Assembly: GCF_002211305.1 (NCBI RefSeq)
Contig: NZ_LOKW01000025.1
Span: 1 to 64,000, forward strand
From: Rhizobium sp. R634
GTDB taxonomy: Bacteria > Pseudomonadota > Alphaproteobacteria > Rhizobiales > Rhizobiaceae
Length of the DNA: 64,000 nt
Reading direction: 5' to 3'
In this document: positions 1-7,220 of the stretch, piece by piece
How positions within the stretch are numbered: position 1 is the stretch's first letter
Layout of the letters: every line of letters begins with the position of its first letter
Made by a program: the position numbers and the translations under genes
Notes under the pieces: generated by a model
Seen by the model: the letters and a program-made list of their open reading frames with translations, nothing else
Told to the model about the DNA's origin: nothing
Database searches by the model: none

Positions 1-381
1 AACACAAACCAGCAATCGCCAATCCGCTTGAGTTTCTTTAGAACGAAAGACTTCGTCGCCAGCAGCGCCGCCGCCCTCGTTCAGTGAGTGGGCTTATAGA
101 ACCAACCCCTTTTCTAAGTCAACAGCCATACCAAAAGTTTTTTGACAATTTTGTAACGGGTTGAAAATCAAGGGATTTTAGCTCGTATCTCCAAAAACAG
201 GCAAAACCCCCGCATGGTGGGGCGGTTTTTGGGATTCATTTTCCGCCGAATCTCGAAGAGTGGCTTCGGCGGGTGGAGACAAGCCCTATATGGGAAGCTT
301 TATAAGGATTTCCAGGGTGCTTGCCTGTCACGCGCCTCACTCGCTAGTTTGGCGAGACGAATGATCCGGCGGAGTGAAAGA
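1..381. other. Non-coding left edge
   Basis: About 380 bases without a supported gene. It holds the leftward promoter at 93-122 and a lone TTGACA at 142-147 that could be a rightward -35 box without a clear -10. An open frame upstream of the cyclodeaminase start (214-381) encodes an arginine/serine-rich stretch unlike the family and is treated as non-coding. I see no other gene or RNA here. Confidence 0.5.
93..122 (-). promoter_or_regulatory. Strong sigma70-type promoter firing off the left edge (possible rrn promoter)
   Basis: On the minus strand TTGACT (122-117) is followed by an 18-nt spacer and TATAAG (98-93). This is close to consensus for the housekeeping sigma factor. Downstream, towards position 1, there is a GC-rich leader and no convincing coding start. 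In related rhizobia, as I recall, an rRNA operon lies next to the hrpB/actSR region, so this may be a 16S rRNA operon promoter; the gene itself is outside the window. Confidence 0.45.
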
Positions 382-1329
382 ATGCTAGTCCTCGACGAAG
401 AACAGACGCGTGCGGCGCTGCCCTGGCCGGAATTGATCGAGGCGATTGCCGCGATGTTCACGAGCGAATGCGTGATGCCGGTGCGCCATCATCACGATAT
501 GGAGGTGCCCGGCGAGGAAAGCGCGACGCTGCTTCTGATGCCGGCCTGGGTTCCAGGGCGTTATGCCGGGGTGAAGGCAGTCTCGGTCTTTCCAGGCAAT
601 ATGCGGCGCGGCCTTCCGGCAATCTCAGGGACCTATCTGCTTTCCTCCGGCGCCACCGGTGAAATGCTGGCCGTCATCGACGGCGGTGAATTGACGGCGC
701 GGCGGACGGCGGCGACATCGGCGCTGGCGGCCCGCTATCTCGCCCGCCCGGATGCGGAGGAACTGCTCGTTTGCGGAACCGGGCGGCTGTCCCTCAACCT
801 GATGCTCGCCCACGGCACGGCACGGCCAATCAAGAGATACAGGATCTGGGGCCGCAACGAGCAGGCGGCAGAGAAGATCGCCGCCGAAGCGCGAGCGCTC
901 GGCCTCGATGCCGAGGCGGTGGCGGACAGACAAGCCGCAGCGCGAACGGCCGATATCATTTCCTGCGCCACGCTTTCCAGCGAACCGCTGATATCAGGCG
1001 CATGGCTGAAACCCGGCGCCCATCTCGATCTCGTCGGGGCCTTCAAGCCGAGCATGCGCGAAAGCGACGACGAGGCCATTCGCCGCGCTTCGGTCCATGT
1101 CGATACCCGCGCGGGTGCGATGAGCGAGGCCGGCGATATCGTGCAGCCGCTGAAAAGCGGTGTCCTGCCACCGAACGGCATCAGGTCGGAGCTTGCGGAG
1201 CTCGTCAGCGGCTCCCAAAGCGGGCGAAGCCAGGACACGGAAATCACCCTGTTCAAGTCGGTCGGCGCGGCGCTCGAGGATCTCGCCGGCGCCATTCTCG
1301 CCTATGAGACGGTGGCGGGCTGCAAGTGA
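382..1329 (+). CDS. Ornithine cyclodeaminase / mu-crystallin family protein
   Basis: A 315-residue NAD(P)-dependent protein of the ornithine cyclodeaminase/mu-crystallin family. Family marks are the N-terminal LVLDEEQTRAALPW segment, the conserved lysine in GVKAVSVFPGN, the DGGELTARRTAATSALA segment, and a Rossmann region around ELLVCGTGRLSLNLML. Members include true ornithine cyclodeaminases, delta1-pyrroline-2-carboxylate reductases and alanine dehydrogenases, so the substrate cannot be assigned from sequence alone. The second of two close ATGs (382 rather than 361) was chosen because GGAG lies 7 nt upstream and the family alignment starts there. The stop overlaps the GTG start of hrpB (GTGA), so the two genes are translationally coupled. 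Confidence 0.85.
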   Translation: MLVLDEEQTRAALPWPELIEAIAAMFTSECVMPVRHHHDMEVPGEESATLLLMPAWVPGRYAGVKAVSVFPGNMRRGLPAISGTYLLSSGATGEMLAVIDGGELTARRTAATSALAARYLARPDAEELLVCGTGRLSLNLMLAHGTARPIKRYRIWGRNEQAAEKIAAEARALGLDAEAVADRQAAARTADIISCATLSSEPLISGAWLKPGAHLDLVGAFKPSMRESDDEAIRRASVHVDTRAGAMSEAGDIVQPLKSGVLPPNGIRSELAELVSGSQSGRSQDTEITLFKSVGAALEDLAGAILAYETVAGCK

Positions 1330-3791
1330 CAATCAGTGCATCCTTACCGGAGCTTCCGGTTTCGCATGTCCTGCCGGCCGTCGCCTCCGCGCTCGCCGCG
1401 CAGAAACGCGCCGTTCTTTCCGCCCCGCCTGGGGCCGGCAAGACGACGCTGGTGCCGCTTTATCTGCTCGACCAGGCCTGGCGCGGCGACGGCAAGATCA
1501 TCCTGCTGGAGCCGCGGCGGCTGGCGGCGCGGGCCGCAGCAAACCGGATGGCATCCTTGATCGGCGAGCAGGTCGGCCAGACGATCGGCTACCGCATGCG
1601 CCTGGATACCAGGATATCGGCGGCGACCCGCGTCGAGGTGGTGACCGAAGGAGTCTTTGCCCGGATGATCCTCGACGATCCGGAACTCTCAGGCGTCTCG
1701 GCCGTGCTCTTCGACGAGTTCCATGAGCGTTCGCTGGATGCCGATTTCGGACTGGCGCTGGCGGTCGATGTCCAGTCGGCGCTGCGCGAAGATCTGCGCA
1801 TCCTCGTCATGTCGGCGACGCTGGACGTGGAGCGCGTGGCCGCCCTGCTCGACCATCCGCCTGTCATCGAAAGCCTCGGGCGCAGCTTTCCGATCGATAT
1901 CCGTTATCGGGACCGGCCAGGCGGCGAGCGCATCGAGGATGCCGTCACGCGGGCGATTATCGACGCGCATGGCGATGAGGATGGCTCGATCCTGGCTTTC
2001 CTGCCCGGCCAGGCGGAAATTACGCGCACCGTCGAGCGCCTGCAGGGGCGATTGGCGCCCGGAACGCTGATTGCGCCCCTCTACGGCAATCTCAGCCAGA
2101 AGGAGCAGGACGCGGCAATCCGGCCGGCGCTCAAGGGGACGCGCAAGATCGTGCTGGCAACGTCGATTGCCGAGACGTCGATCACCATCGACGGTGTGAG
2201 GATCGTCATCGACAGCGGTCTGCAGCGCCTGCCGGTTTTCGAGGCCTCGACCGGGATCACGCGGCTCGAAACGGTGCGGGTATCGCGGGCTTCCGCCGAT
2301 CAGCGCGCCGGCCGCGCCGGGCGAACGGAGCCCGGCATCGCCATCCGGCTGTGGCACCAGGGACAAACGGCGGCGCTGCCGGCTTTCACGCCGCCGCAGA
2401 TCCTTTCCAGCGATCTTTCCGGGCTGGTGCTCGATCTCGCGCATTGGGGCGTGCAGGATCCGGCATCCCTCGCCTTCGTCGATCAGCCGCCGGAAACGAC
2501 GCTGAAAGAAGCGCGGGCATTGCTCGGCCAGCTCGGCGCGCTCGACAGGGACGGTGCGCTGACGGCCCGCGGCAAGGTGATGCGCGATCTCGCCCTGCCA
2601 CCGCGGCTTGCCGCCATGGTCGTTTCAGCGGGGGAAACGGGGCATGCTCGCGAGGCGGCGATGATCGCCGTGCTTTTGACCGAACAAGGGTTTGGCGGAA
2701 CGAGCATCGACATCGAGGAGCGGCTGCGGCGCTTCAAGGCCGAGCGGGGCGAAAGGGCCGAAGCTTCGCGGCGGCTGGCGGGGCGGCTAGCCGCCGACCT
2801 CGACAAGATTGCCGCGACGGCGCCGGCGCTTGCCGGTCAGCTGCTGCTGCACGCCTTCCCCGACCGCATCGCGCTTCAGCGCGGCGGGCGCGGGCGGTAT
2901 GTGATGGCCAATGGCCGGGGAGCGGAACTACTGGAAACCGAGCGGCTGGCCGGCGGCCCGATGCTGGTCATCGCCGATCTCACCGGAAGGGCGGCGCAGG
3001 GGCGGATCCTTGCGGCAGCCGAGGTGACGCGCGGCGATATCGAAGCCGAACTGCCCGGCGAGATCAGGACCGACGACCAGACATTCTTCGACCGGCAGAG
3101 CCGGCAAGTCAGGGCGCGGCGGGCGACCCGGCTCGGCGCGATCGTCTTCGAGGAGACGCCCTTGCCGCGTCCTTCCGGGGCAGCGGTCACCCGGGCGCTG
3201 ATGGAGGGGGTGCGCGAGCTGGGGCTCGATCAGCTTGCCTTCTCGAAGGAGGCCCTGCAGCTTCGCGAACGGATCGGCTTCCTTTACCGGACGATCGGCG
3301 ATCCCTGGCCCGATGTCGGCGACGACGCCCTGCTTTCCCGGCTGGACGAATGGTTCGCGCCGTTCCAGAGCGAGGCCCGCGGTCTCTCCGATATTTCCGC
3401 AGGCGGGCTTTCGAACGGGCTGATGTCGCTGGTGCCGCATGAGCTGCAGCGCGATCTTAGCCGGCTTGCGCCGACGCATTTCGAGGCCCCGACCGGCCAG
3501 AGGCATCCGATCCAGTATGAAGGCGAGGAGCCGGTGCTGACGATCCGCGTGCAGGAACTTTTCGGGCTGAAGCAGCATCCGGCAATCGCCGGAGGCCGCC
3601 TGCCGCTGCTGCTGGAACTCACGTCGCCGGCGCATCGGCCGATCCAGACGACACGCGACCTGCCGGGCTTCTGGGCCGGCTCATGGAAGGACGTGCGCGC
3701 CGACATGCGCGGGCGCTATCCCCGCCATCCCTGGCCGGAGCGGCCGGAAGAGGCGCTGCCGACGACACGGGCAAAACCGCGTGGTACATGA
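1326..3791 (+). CDS. hrpB: ATP-dependent helicase HrpB
   Basis: An 821-residue DEAH-type helicase, the usual length for HrpB. Walker A is APPGAGKT (residues 33-40), the DExH box is DEFH (130-133), followed by VMSATLD (motif III) and the C-terminal helicase motif QRAGRAGR. The C-terminal third carries the HrpB-specific domain ending near the PKDVRADMRGRYPRHPWPE-like segment (here WKDVRADMRGRYPRHPWPE). HrpB is cytoplasmic and its exact substrate is poorly known in bacteria. Translation starts at GTG overlapping the stop of the preceding gene. It is followed after 21 nt by actS. Confidence 0.93.
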   Translation: MTISASLPELPVSHVLPAVASALAAQKRAVLSAPPGAGKTTLVPLYLLDQAWRGDGKIILLEPRRLAARAAANRMASLIGEQVGQTIGYRMRLDTRISAATRVEVVTEGVFARMILDDPELSGVSAVLFDEFHERSLDADFGLALAVDVQSALREDLRILVMSATLDVERVAALLDHPPVIESLGRSFPIDIRYRDRPGGERIEDAVTRAIIDAHGDEDGSILAFLPGQAEITRTVERLQGRLAPGTLIAPLYGNLSQKEQDAAIRPALKGTRKIVLATSIAETSITIDGVRIVIDSGLQRLPVFEASTGITRLETVRVSRASADQRAGRAGRTEPGIAIRLWHQGQTAALPAFTPPQILSSDLSGLVLDLAHWGVQDPASLAFVDQPPETTLKEARALLGQLGALDRDGALTARGKVMRDLALPPRLAAMVVSAGETGHAREAAMIAVLLTEQGFGGTSIDIEERLRRFKAERGERAEASRRLAGRLAADLDKIAATAPALAGQLLLHAFPDRIALQRGGRGRYVMANGRGAELLETERLAGGPMLVIADLTGRAAQGRILAAAEVTRGDIEAELPGEIRTDDQTFFDRQSRQVRARRATRLGAIVFEETPLPRPSGAAVTRALMEGVRELGLDQLAFSKEALQLRERIGFLYRTIGDPWPDVGDDALLSRLDEWFAPFQSEARGLSDISAGGLSNGLMSLVPHELQRDLSRLAPTHFEAPTGQRHPIQYEGEEPVLTIRVQELFGLKQHPAIAGGRLPLLLELTSPAHRPIQTTRDLPGFWAGSWKDVRADMRGRYPRHPWPERPEEALPTTRAKPRGT

Positions 3792-3812
3792 GGCGATCCA
3801 AGGAGCCCCGGC

Positions 3813-5141
3813 ATGATCGACAAGCCCGGCATAATCGACAAGACGGCGAGCCACACGCTGGAAGACCGGCACAGCAGCCGGAGACTGCGCCTGCAGACGC
3901 TGGTGCGGCTGCGCTGGCTTGCCGTCGGCGGACAGGCGGCGACGGTGTTCATCGTTGCCTTCTGGCTGAAATTTCCGCTGCCGCTGATCGCCAGCTGTTC
4001 GCTGATCGCCGCTCTTGCCTGGGTGAATTTCTACCTGACGATCCGCTATCCGCCGACGCACCGGCTGGGGCCGCCTGCCGCTTTCGCACTGCTCGGCTTC
4101 GATCTTCTGCAGCTCTGCGCGCTGCTCTTCATCACCGGCGGCCTTGCCAATCCCTTTGCCGCGCTCGTCTGCGTGCCCGTCATCATCTCCTTTGCCTCGC
4201 AGCCGATCCGCTACAGCACCGCGCTCATCGGCTTTGCGATGGTCTGCGTCACGGTGCTTGCCTTCTCGCCCTTCCCGCTGCCCTGGTTCGACGGGGTCGA
4301 GATCAACGTGCACAACGTCATGCAGTTCGGCGTCTGGTGCTCGATCGCCTCGACGATGGCCTTTGCCGCCTTCTATGCCTACCGCGTCTCGATGGAGGCA
4401 AGCCAACTCGCCGATGCGCTGGCGGCGACCGAATTGGTGCTGCAGCGGGAAAAGCATCTTTCGCAGCTCGACGGCTTGGCGGCGGCCGCCGCACACGAAC
4501 TCGGCACGCCGCTTGCGACGATCAGCGTCGTTGCCAAGGAAATGGAGCGGGAACTCAAGGACGACGATCGTTTCCGCGAAGACGTCATGCTGCTGCGCAG
4601 CCAGAGCGAACGCTGCCGTGACATCCTGCGGCGGCTGACGACGCTTTCCTCGGAAGGCGAGGCGCATATGCGCCGGCTGCCGCTGTCCTCGATGATCGAG
4701 GAGATCGTCGCGCCGCACCGGGAGTTCGGCATCGCGCTCGAACTCATCGAAAAGAGCCCGCGCAAGGGCGAACCGGTCACCGACCGCAATGCCGGCATCA
4801 TGTACGGGCTCGGCAACCTCATCGAAAATGCCGTCGATTATGCCCGGGAGAAGGTGACCGTGACGGTCGAGCACGATCACGACAAGGTGCGGATCGTCAT
4901 CGAGGACGACGGCAATGGTTATTCGCCCGACATTCTGACGCGAATCGGCGAGCCCTATGTGACGAAGCGGCAAAAGGAGGATACGGCCGGCGGCCTCGGG
5001 CTCGGGCTTTTCATCGCCAAGACGCTGCTGGAACGCTCGGGCGCATCGCTGATTTTCGAGAACCGCGACCCCGAAAGCGCCGGTGCGCGCATCCGCATCG
5101 AATGGCCGCGGATGCTGATCGATGCAAATTCGACAAAATGA
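3813..5141 (+). CDS. actS: Redox-responsive sensor histidine kinase ActS (RegB/PrrB family)
   Basis: A 442-residue inner-membrane kinase. The N-terminal part is a multi-span membrane domain (roughly residues 35-190) that contains GGLANPF (109-115), the GGxxNPF heptapeptide known in RegB as the quinone-binding site. The H-box is AAHELGTPLATIS with His228, and Cys268 in ERCRDILRRL matches the redox-active Cys of RegB. The C-terminus is a HATPase domain with NLIENAVDYA and GGLGLGLFIAKTLL. ActS phosphorylates ActR to control redox-, acid- and respiration-linked genes in rhizobia. AAGGAG precedes the ATG. actR follows after 67 nt. Confidence 0.93.
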   Translation: MIDKPGIIDKTASHTLEDRHSSRRLRLQTLVRLRWLAVGGQAATVFIVAFWLKFPLPLIASCSLIAALAWVNFYLTIRYPPTHRLGPPAAFALLGFDLLQLCALLFITGGLANPFAALVCVPVIISFASQPIRYSTALIGFAMVCVTVLAFSPFPLPWFDGVEINVHNVMQFGVWCSIASTMAFAAFYAYRVSMEASQLADALAATELVLQREKHLSQLDGLAAAAAHELGTPLATISVVAKEMERELKDDDRFREDVMLLRSQSERCRDILRRLTTLSSEGEAHMRRLPLSSMIEEIVAPHREFGIALELIEKSPRKGEPVTDRNAGIMYGLGNLIENAVDYAREKVTVTVEHDHDKVRIVIEDDGNGYSPDILTRIGEPYVTKRQKEDTAGGLGLGLFIAKTLLERSGASLIFENRDPESAGARIRIEWPRMLIDANSTK

Positions 5142-5208
5142 GATTATGGGCATAAACAGGATTTGCGGTTGACCGCGCTCGGGCGCGGAACCGCCGGGAC
5201 CCAAGACG

Positions 5209-5787
5209 ATGACAGAACAAAATCACGACAATTTCGCCGCTTCCGATGAAGACCATATCGGTCCCGACGCCAGCCTGCTGATCGTCGACGACGACGGCCC
5301 TTTCCTGCGCCGGCTGGCACGGGCAATGGAGACGCGGGGCTTCCAGGTGGAAACGGCTGAATCCGTGGCGGAAGGCGTTGCGAAATCGAAAGGCAGGCCG
5401 CCGAAATATGCGGTGGTCGACCTCCGGCTCGGCGACGGCAACGGGCTCGACGTCATCGAAGCGATCCGCCAGCGGCGCGACGACACCAGGATCATCGTGC
5501 TGACAGGCTATGGCAATATCGCCACGGCGGTGACCGCCGTAAAGCTCGGCGCCGTCGATTATCTGGCAAAGCCTGCCGATGCCGACGACGTCTTCTCGGC
5601 GCTGACGCAGCGCCCGGGGGAAAAGGCGGAGCTTCCCGAAAATCCGATGTCGGCCGACCGGGTGCGCTGGGAACATATCCAGCGGGTCTATGAAATGTGC
5701 GAGCGCAACGTGTCGGAAACGGCGCGCCGGCTCAACATGCACCGCCGCACGCTGCAGCGCATCCTCGCCAAGCGCGCGCCGAAATAG
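5209..5787 (+). CDS. actR: Response regulator ActR (RegA/PrrA family)
   Basis: A 192-residue two-domain regulator. The receiver domain has the acidic pocket DDD (27-29), phospho-acceptor Asp71 in VVDLRLGDGNG, and the conserved Lys in LAKPADADDV. A proline-rich linker leads to a Fis-type helix-turn-helix at the extreme C-terminus, NVSETARRLNMHRRTLQRIL, which is almost invariant in the RegA/PrrA/ActR family and binds target promoters. It is the partner of the ActS kinase encoded just upstream. The ATG lies about 13 nt after a GGGACC stretch with a weak ribosome binding site, so its translation may be partly coupled to actS. It converges with mmcB. Confidence 0.94.
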   Translation: MTEQNHDNFAASDEDHIGPDASLLIVDDDGPFLRRLARAMETRGFQVETAESVAEGVAKSKGRPPKYAVVDLRLGDGNGLDVIEAIRQRRDDTRIIVLTGYGNIATAVTAVKLGAVDYLAKPADADDVFSALTQRPGEKAELPENPMSADRVRWEHIQRVYEMCERNVSETARRLNMHRRTLQRILAKRAPK

Positions 5788-5799
5788 GCGAAGCCTCCG

Positions 5800-6294
5800 T
5801 CACACATCGTCCACGGTGAACGGTTTTCCGCTCGCCCATTCGGCCATCATCAGCCTTTGCGCGGCGGCGCGCGAGAAGTTGAGCGTCACGGATTTGCGCG
5901 TGGCGGGCGCCATGCGGTGCTCCGGCGCCCCACGAATCATATGGGCGCCGTAGCCGTCCGAAAGGAAAAGCCCGCATTCCTCGGGGAAGATATCGAGCGG
6001 CACATCCTGGTGAGTCGCAAAGAACAGCCGGTCGCAATGCAGCCTGTATTCCGGCCATTTGCGATCCACCCTGAAATCCTCGATGGACGTCTTGATTTCG
6101 ATGATCCAGACCTCGCCCTTCTCCGAAAGCGTGATCAGATCGGCGCGGCGGCCACTCGCCAGCGGCAGTTCCGGCAGCACGGCGTGGCGCATTTCATGCA
6201 GCAATATCTGCGTGCCCCGCCGCACCATCATGGCCCTGTCCGACTGCCGGCCGTCGATTAACGGATTGTTATTGTAAACGCTCAAAATCGTCAT
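5800..6294 (-). CDS. mmcB: MmcB family DNA repair protein
   Basis: A 164-residue protein of the alphaproteobacterial MmcB/DUF1052 family. A PD-(D/E)xK nuclease-like core is visible: the acidic residue in GRRADLITL and the IxEIKTS motif in WIIEIKTSIEDFRVD, followed by KWPEYRLHCDRLFFAT. In Caulobacter MmcB is a DNA-damage-inducible repair protein; activity on a specific lesion has not been inferred here. Length is normal for the family. It is monocistronic and convergent with actR, with only 12 nt between the stops. The upstream region is shared with the divergent L,D-transpeptidase gene. Confidence 0.85.
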   Translation of the reverse strand: MTILSVYNNNPLIDGRQSDRAMMVRRGTQILLHEMRHAVLPELPLASGRRADLITLSEKGEVWIIEIKTSIEDFRVDRKWPEYRLHCDRLFFATHQDVPLDIFPEECGLFLSDGYGAHMIRGAPEHRMAPATRKSVTLNFSRAAAQRLMMAEWASGKPFTVDDV

Positions 6295-6399
6295 GGATAA
6301 CCATCCCAGGGGCTGGCGGGTTGTTGCAAAAAAACCATGCGCTTTTAATTTGCGCGGCAGACCAATTCCTCGCGCTGCAGCAGTCTTGCAAAGCGCAAG

Positions 6400-6416
6400 T
6401 TAATCGAAAATAAACC
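6400..6416 (+). promoter_or_regulatory. Possible CtrA-like box
   Basis: TTAATCGAAAATAAACC reads TTAA-N7-TAAA, one mismatch from the alphaproteobacterial CtrA consensus TTAA-N7-TTAA. It lies in the 179-nt divergent region between mmcB and the L,D-transpeptidase gene, 57 nt before the latter's ATG. Chance occurrence in an AT-richer intergenic stretch is quite possible. Confidence 0.25.
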
Positions 6417-6473
6417 ATAATCAACGATGGTCGAAAGACCTTCTCCTTGCCCCAAAACTTTCAAGAGTCATTC

Positions 6474-7157
6474 ATGCGCATCCGCAATGCATTCCCTGTA
6501 TTTGGCCTGCTGACGACGCTCGCTCTGGCCGGCTGCTCCACGACATCAGACAGCGCGTCCGTTGACAGCCAGGGCGCAGGCCCGACGGTACAGACGGCAC
6601 AGATCTTCGATGAAGCCTACGGCGTGACGAAGGATGCTGGATATTCCCTGCCGGCGATCCCGATCAGCCGGGTCAAGCCGCAGTTCCGCCGCCAGGTCGT
6701 CAGCTACCAGACCACCGAGCGCCCGGGAACGATCATCGTCAACACGCGCGAGCGCTTCCTCTATTACATCCTCGCCAACGGCAAGGCGATGCGCTACGGC
6801 ATCGGCGTCGGCAAGCAGGGCTTCGCATGGGCCGGCACCGCCTACGTCGCCTGGAAGCAAGAATGGCCGACCTGGCATCCGCCGAAGGAAATGGCGGTGC
6901 GCCGCCCCGACGTCGCCAAATATGTCGAAGACGGCATGGGTCCCGGCCTCAGCAATCCGCTCGGTGCGCGCGCCATGTATCTCTTCAACGAGGACGGCAA
7001 GGACACGCTCTTCCGCCTGCACGGCACGCCGGAATGGGCATCGATCGGCACCGCCGCTTCCTCGGGCTGCATTCGTCTGATGAACCAGGACGTCATCGAC
7101 CTCTATAGCCGCGTGCGCCCTGGCAAGGGCACCTCCAAGGTCATCGTCATCCAGTAA
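6474..7157 (+). CDS. L,D-transpeptidase (YkuD domain) lipoprotein
   Basis: A 227-residue envelope enzyme. The N-terminus is a lipoprotein signal peptide with lipobox LAGC (Cys21), so the protein should be anchored in a membrane facing the periplasm. The YkuD catalytic domain spans roughly residues 85-227 and holds the HGTP motif (His183) and SSGCIRLMN with catalytic Cys199. L,D-transpeptidases form 3-3 peptidoglycan cross-links or attach outer-membrane proteins to the wall; both are prominent in Rhizobiales, which grow from the pole. The ATG at 6474 gives the classical signal peptide; an in-frame TTG nine codons upstream is less likely. A bidirectional terminator follows. Confidence 0.9.
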   Translation: MRIRNAFPVFGLLTTLALAGCSTTSDSASVDSQGAGPTVQTAQIFDEAYGVTKDAGYSLPAIPISRVKPQFRRQVVSYQTTERPGTIIVNTRERFLYYILANGKAMRYGIGVGKQGFAWAGTAYVAWKQEWPTWHPPKEMAVRRPDVAKYVEDGMGPGLSNPLGARAMYLFNEDGKDTLFRLHGTPEWASIGTAASSGCIRLMNQDVIDLYSRVRPGKGTSKVIVIQ

Positions 7158-7180
7158 GCTAGATGCCGAATTCGGTATAA

Positions 7181-7215
7181 AAAAGGCCGCCAGAACCTCG
7201 TTCCGGCGGCCTTTT
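7181..7215. terminator. Bidirectional intrinsic terminator
   Basis: AAAAGGCCGCC and GGCGGCCTTTT form an 11-bp stem flanked by A and T runs on either side. It sits between the convergent L,D-transpeptidase and malate synthase genes and can serve both. Confidence 0.85.
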
Positions 7216-7220
7216 CATAT

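Noticed and set aside
214..381. N-terminal extension of the ornithine cyclodeaminase-like gene
   Set aside because: Low-complexity Arg/Ser-rich sequence outside the family; a proper ribosome binding site precedes the ATG at 382.
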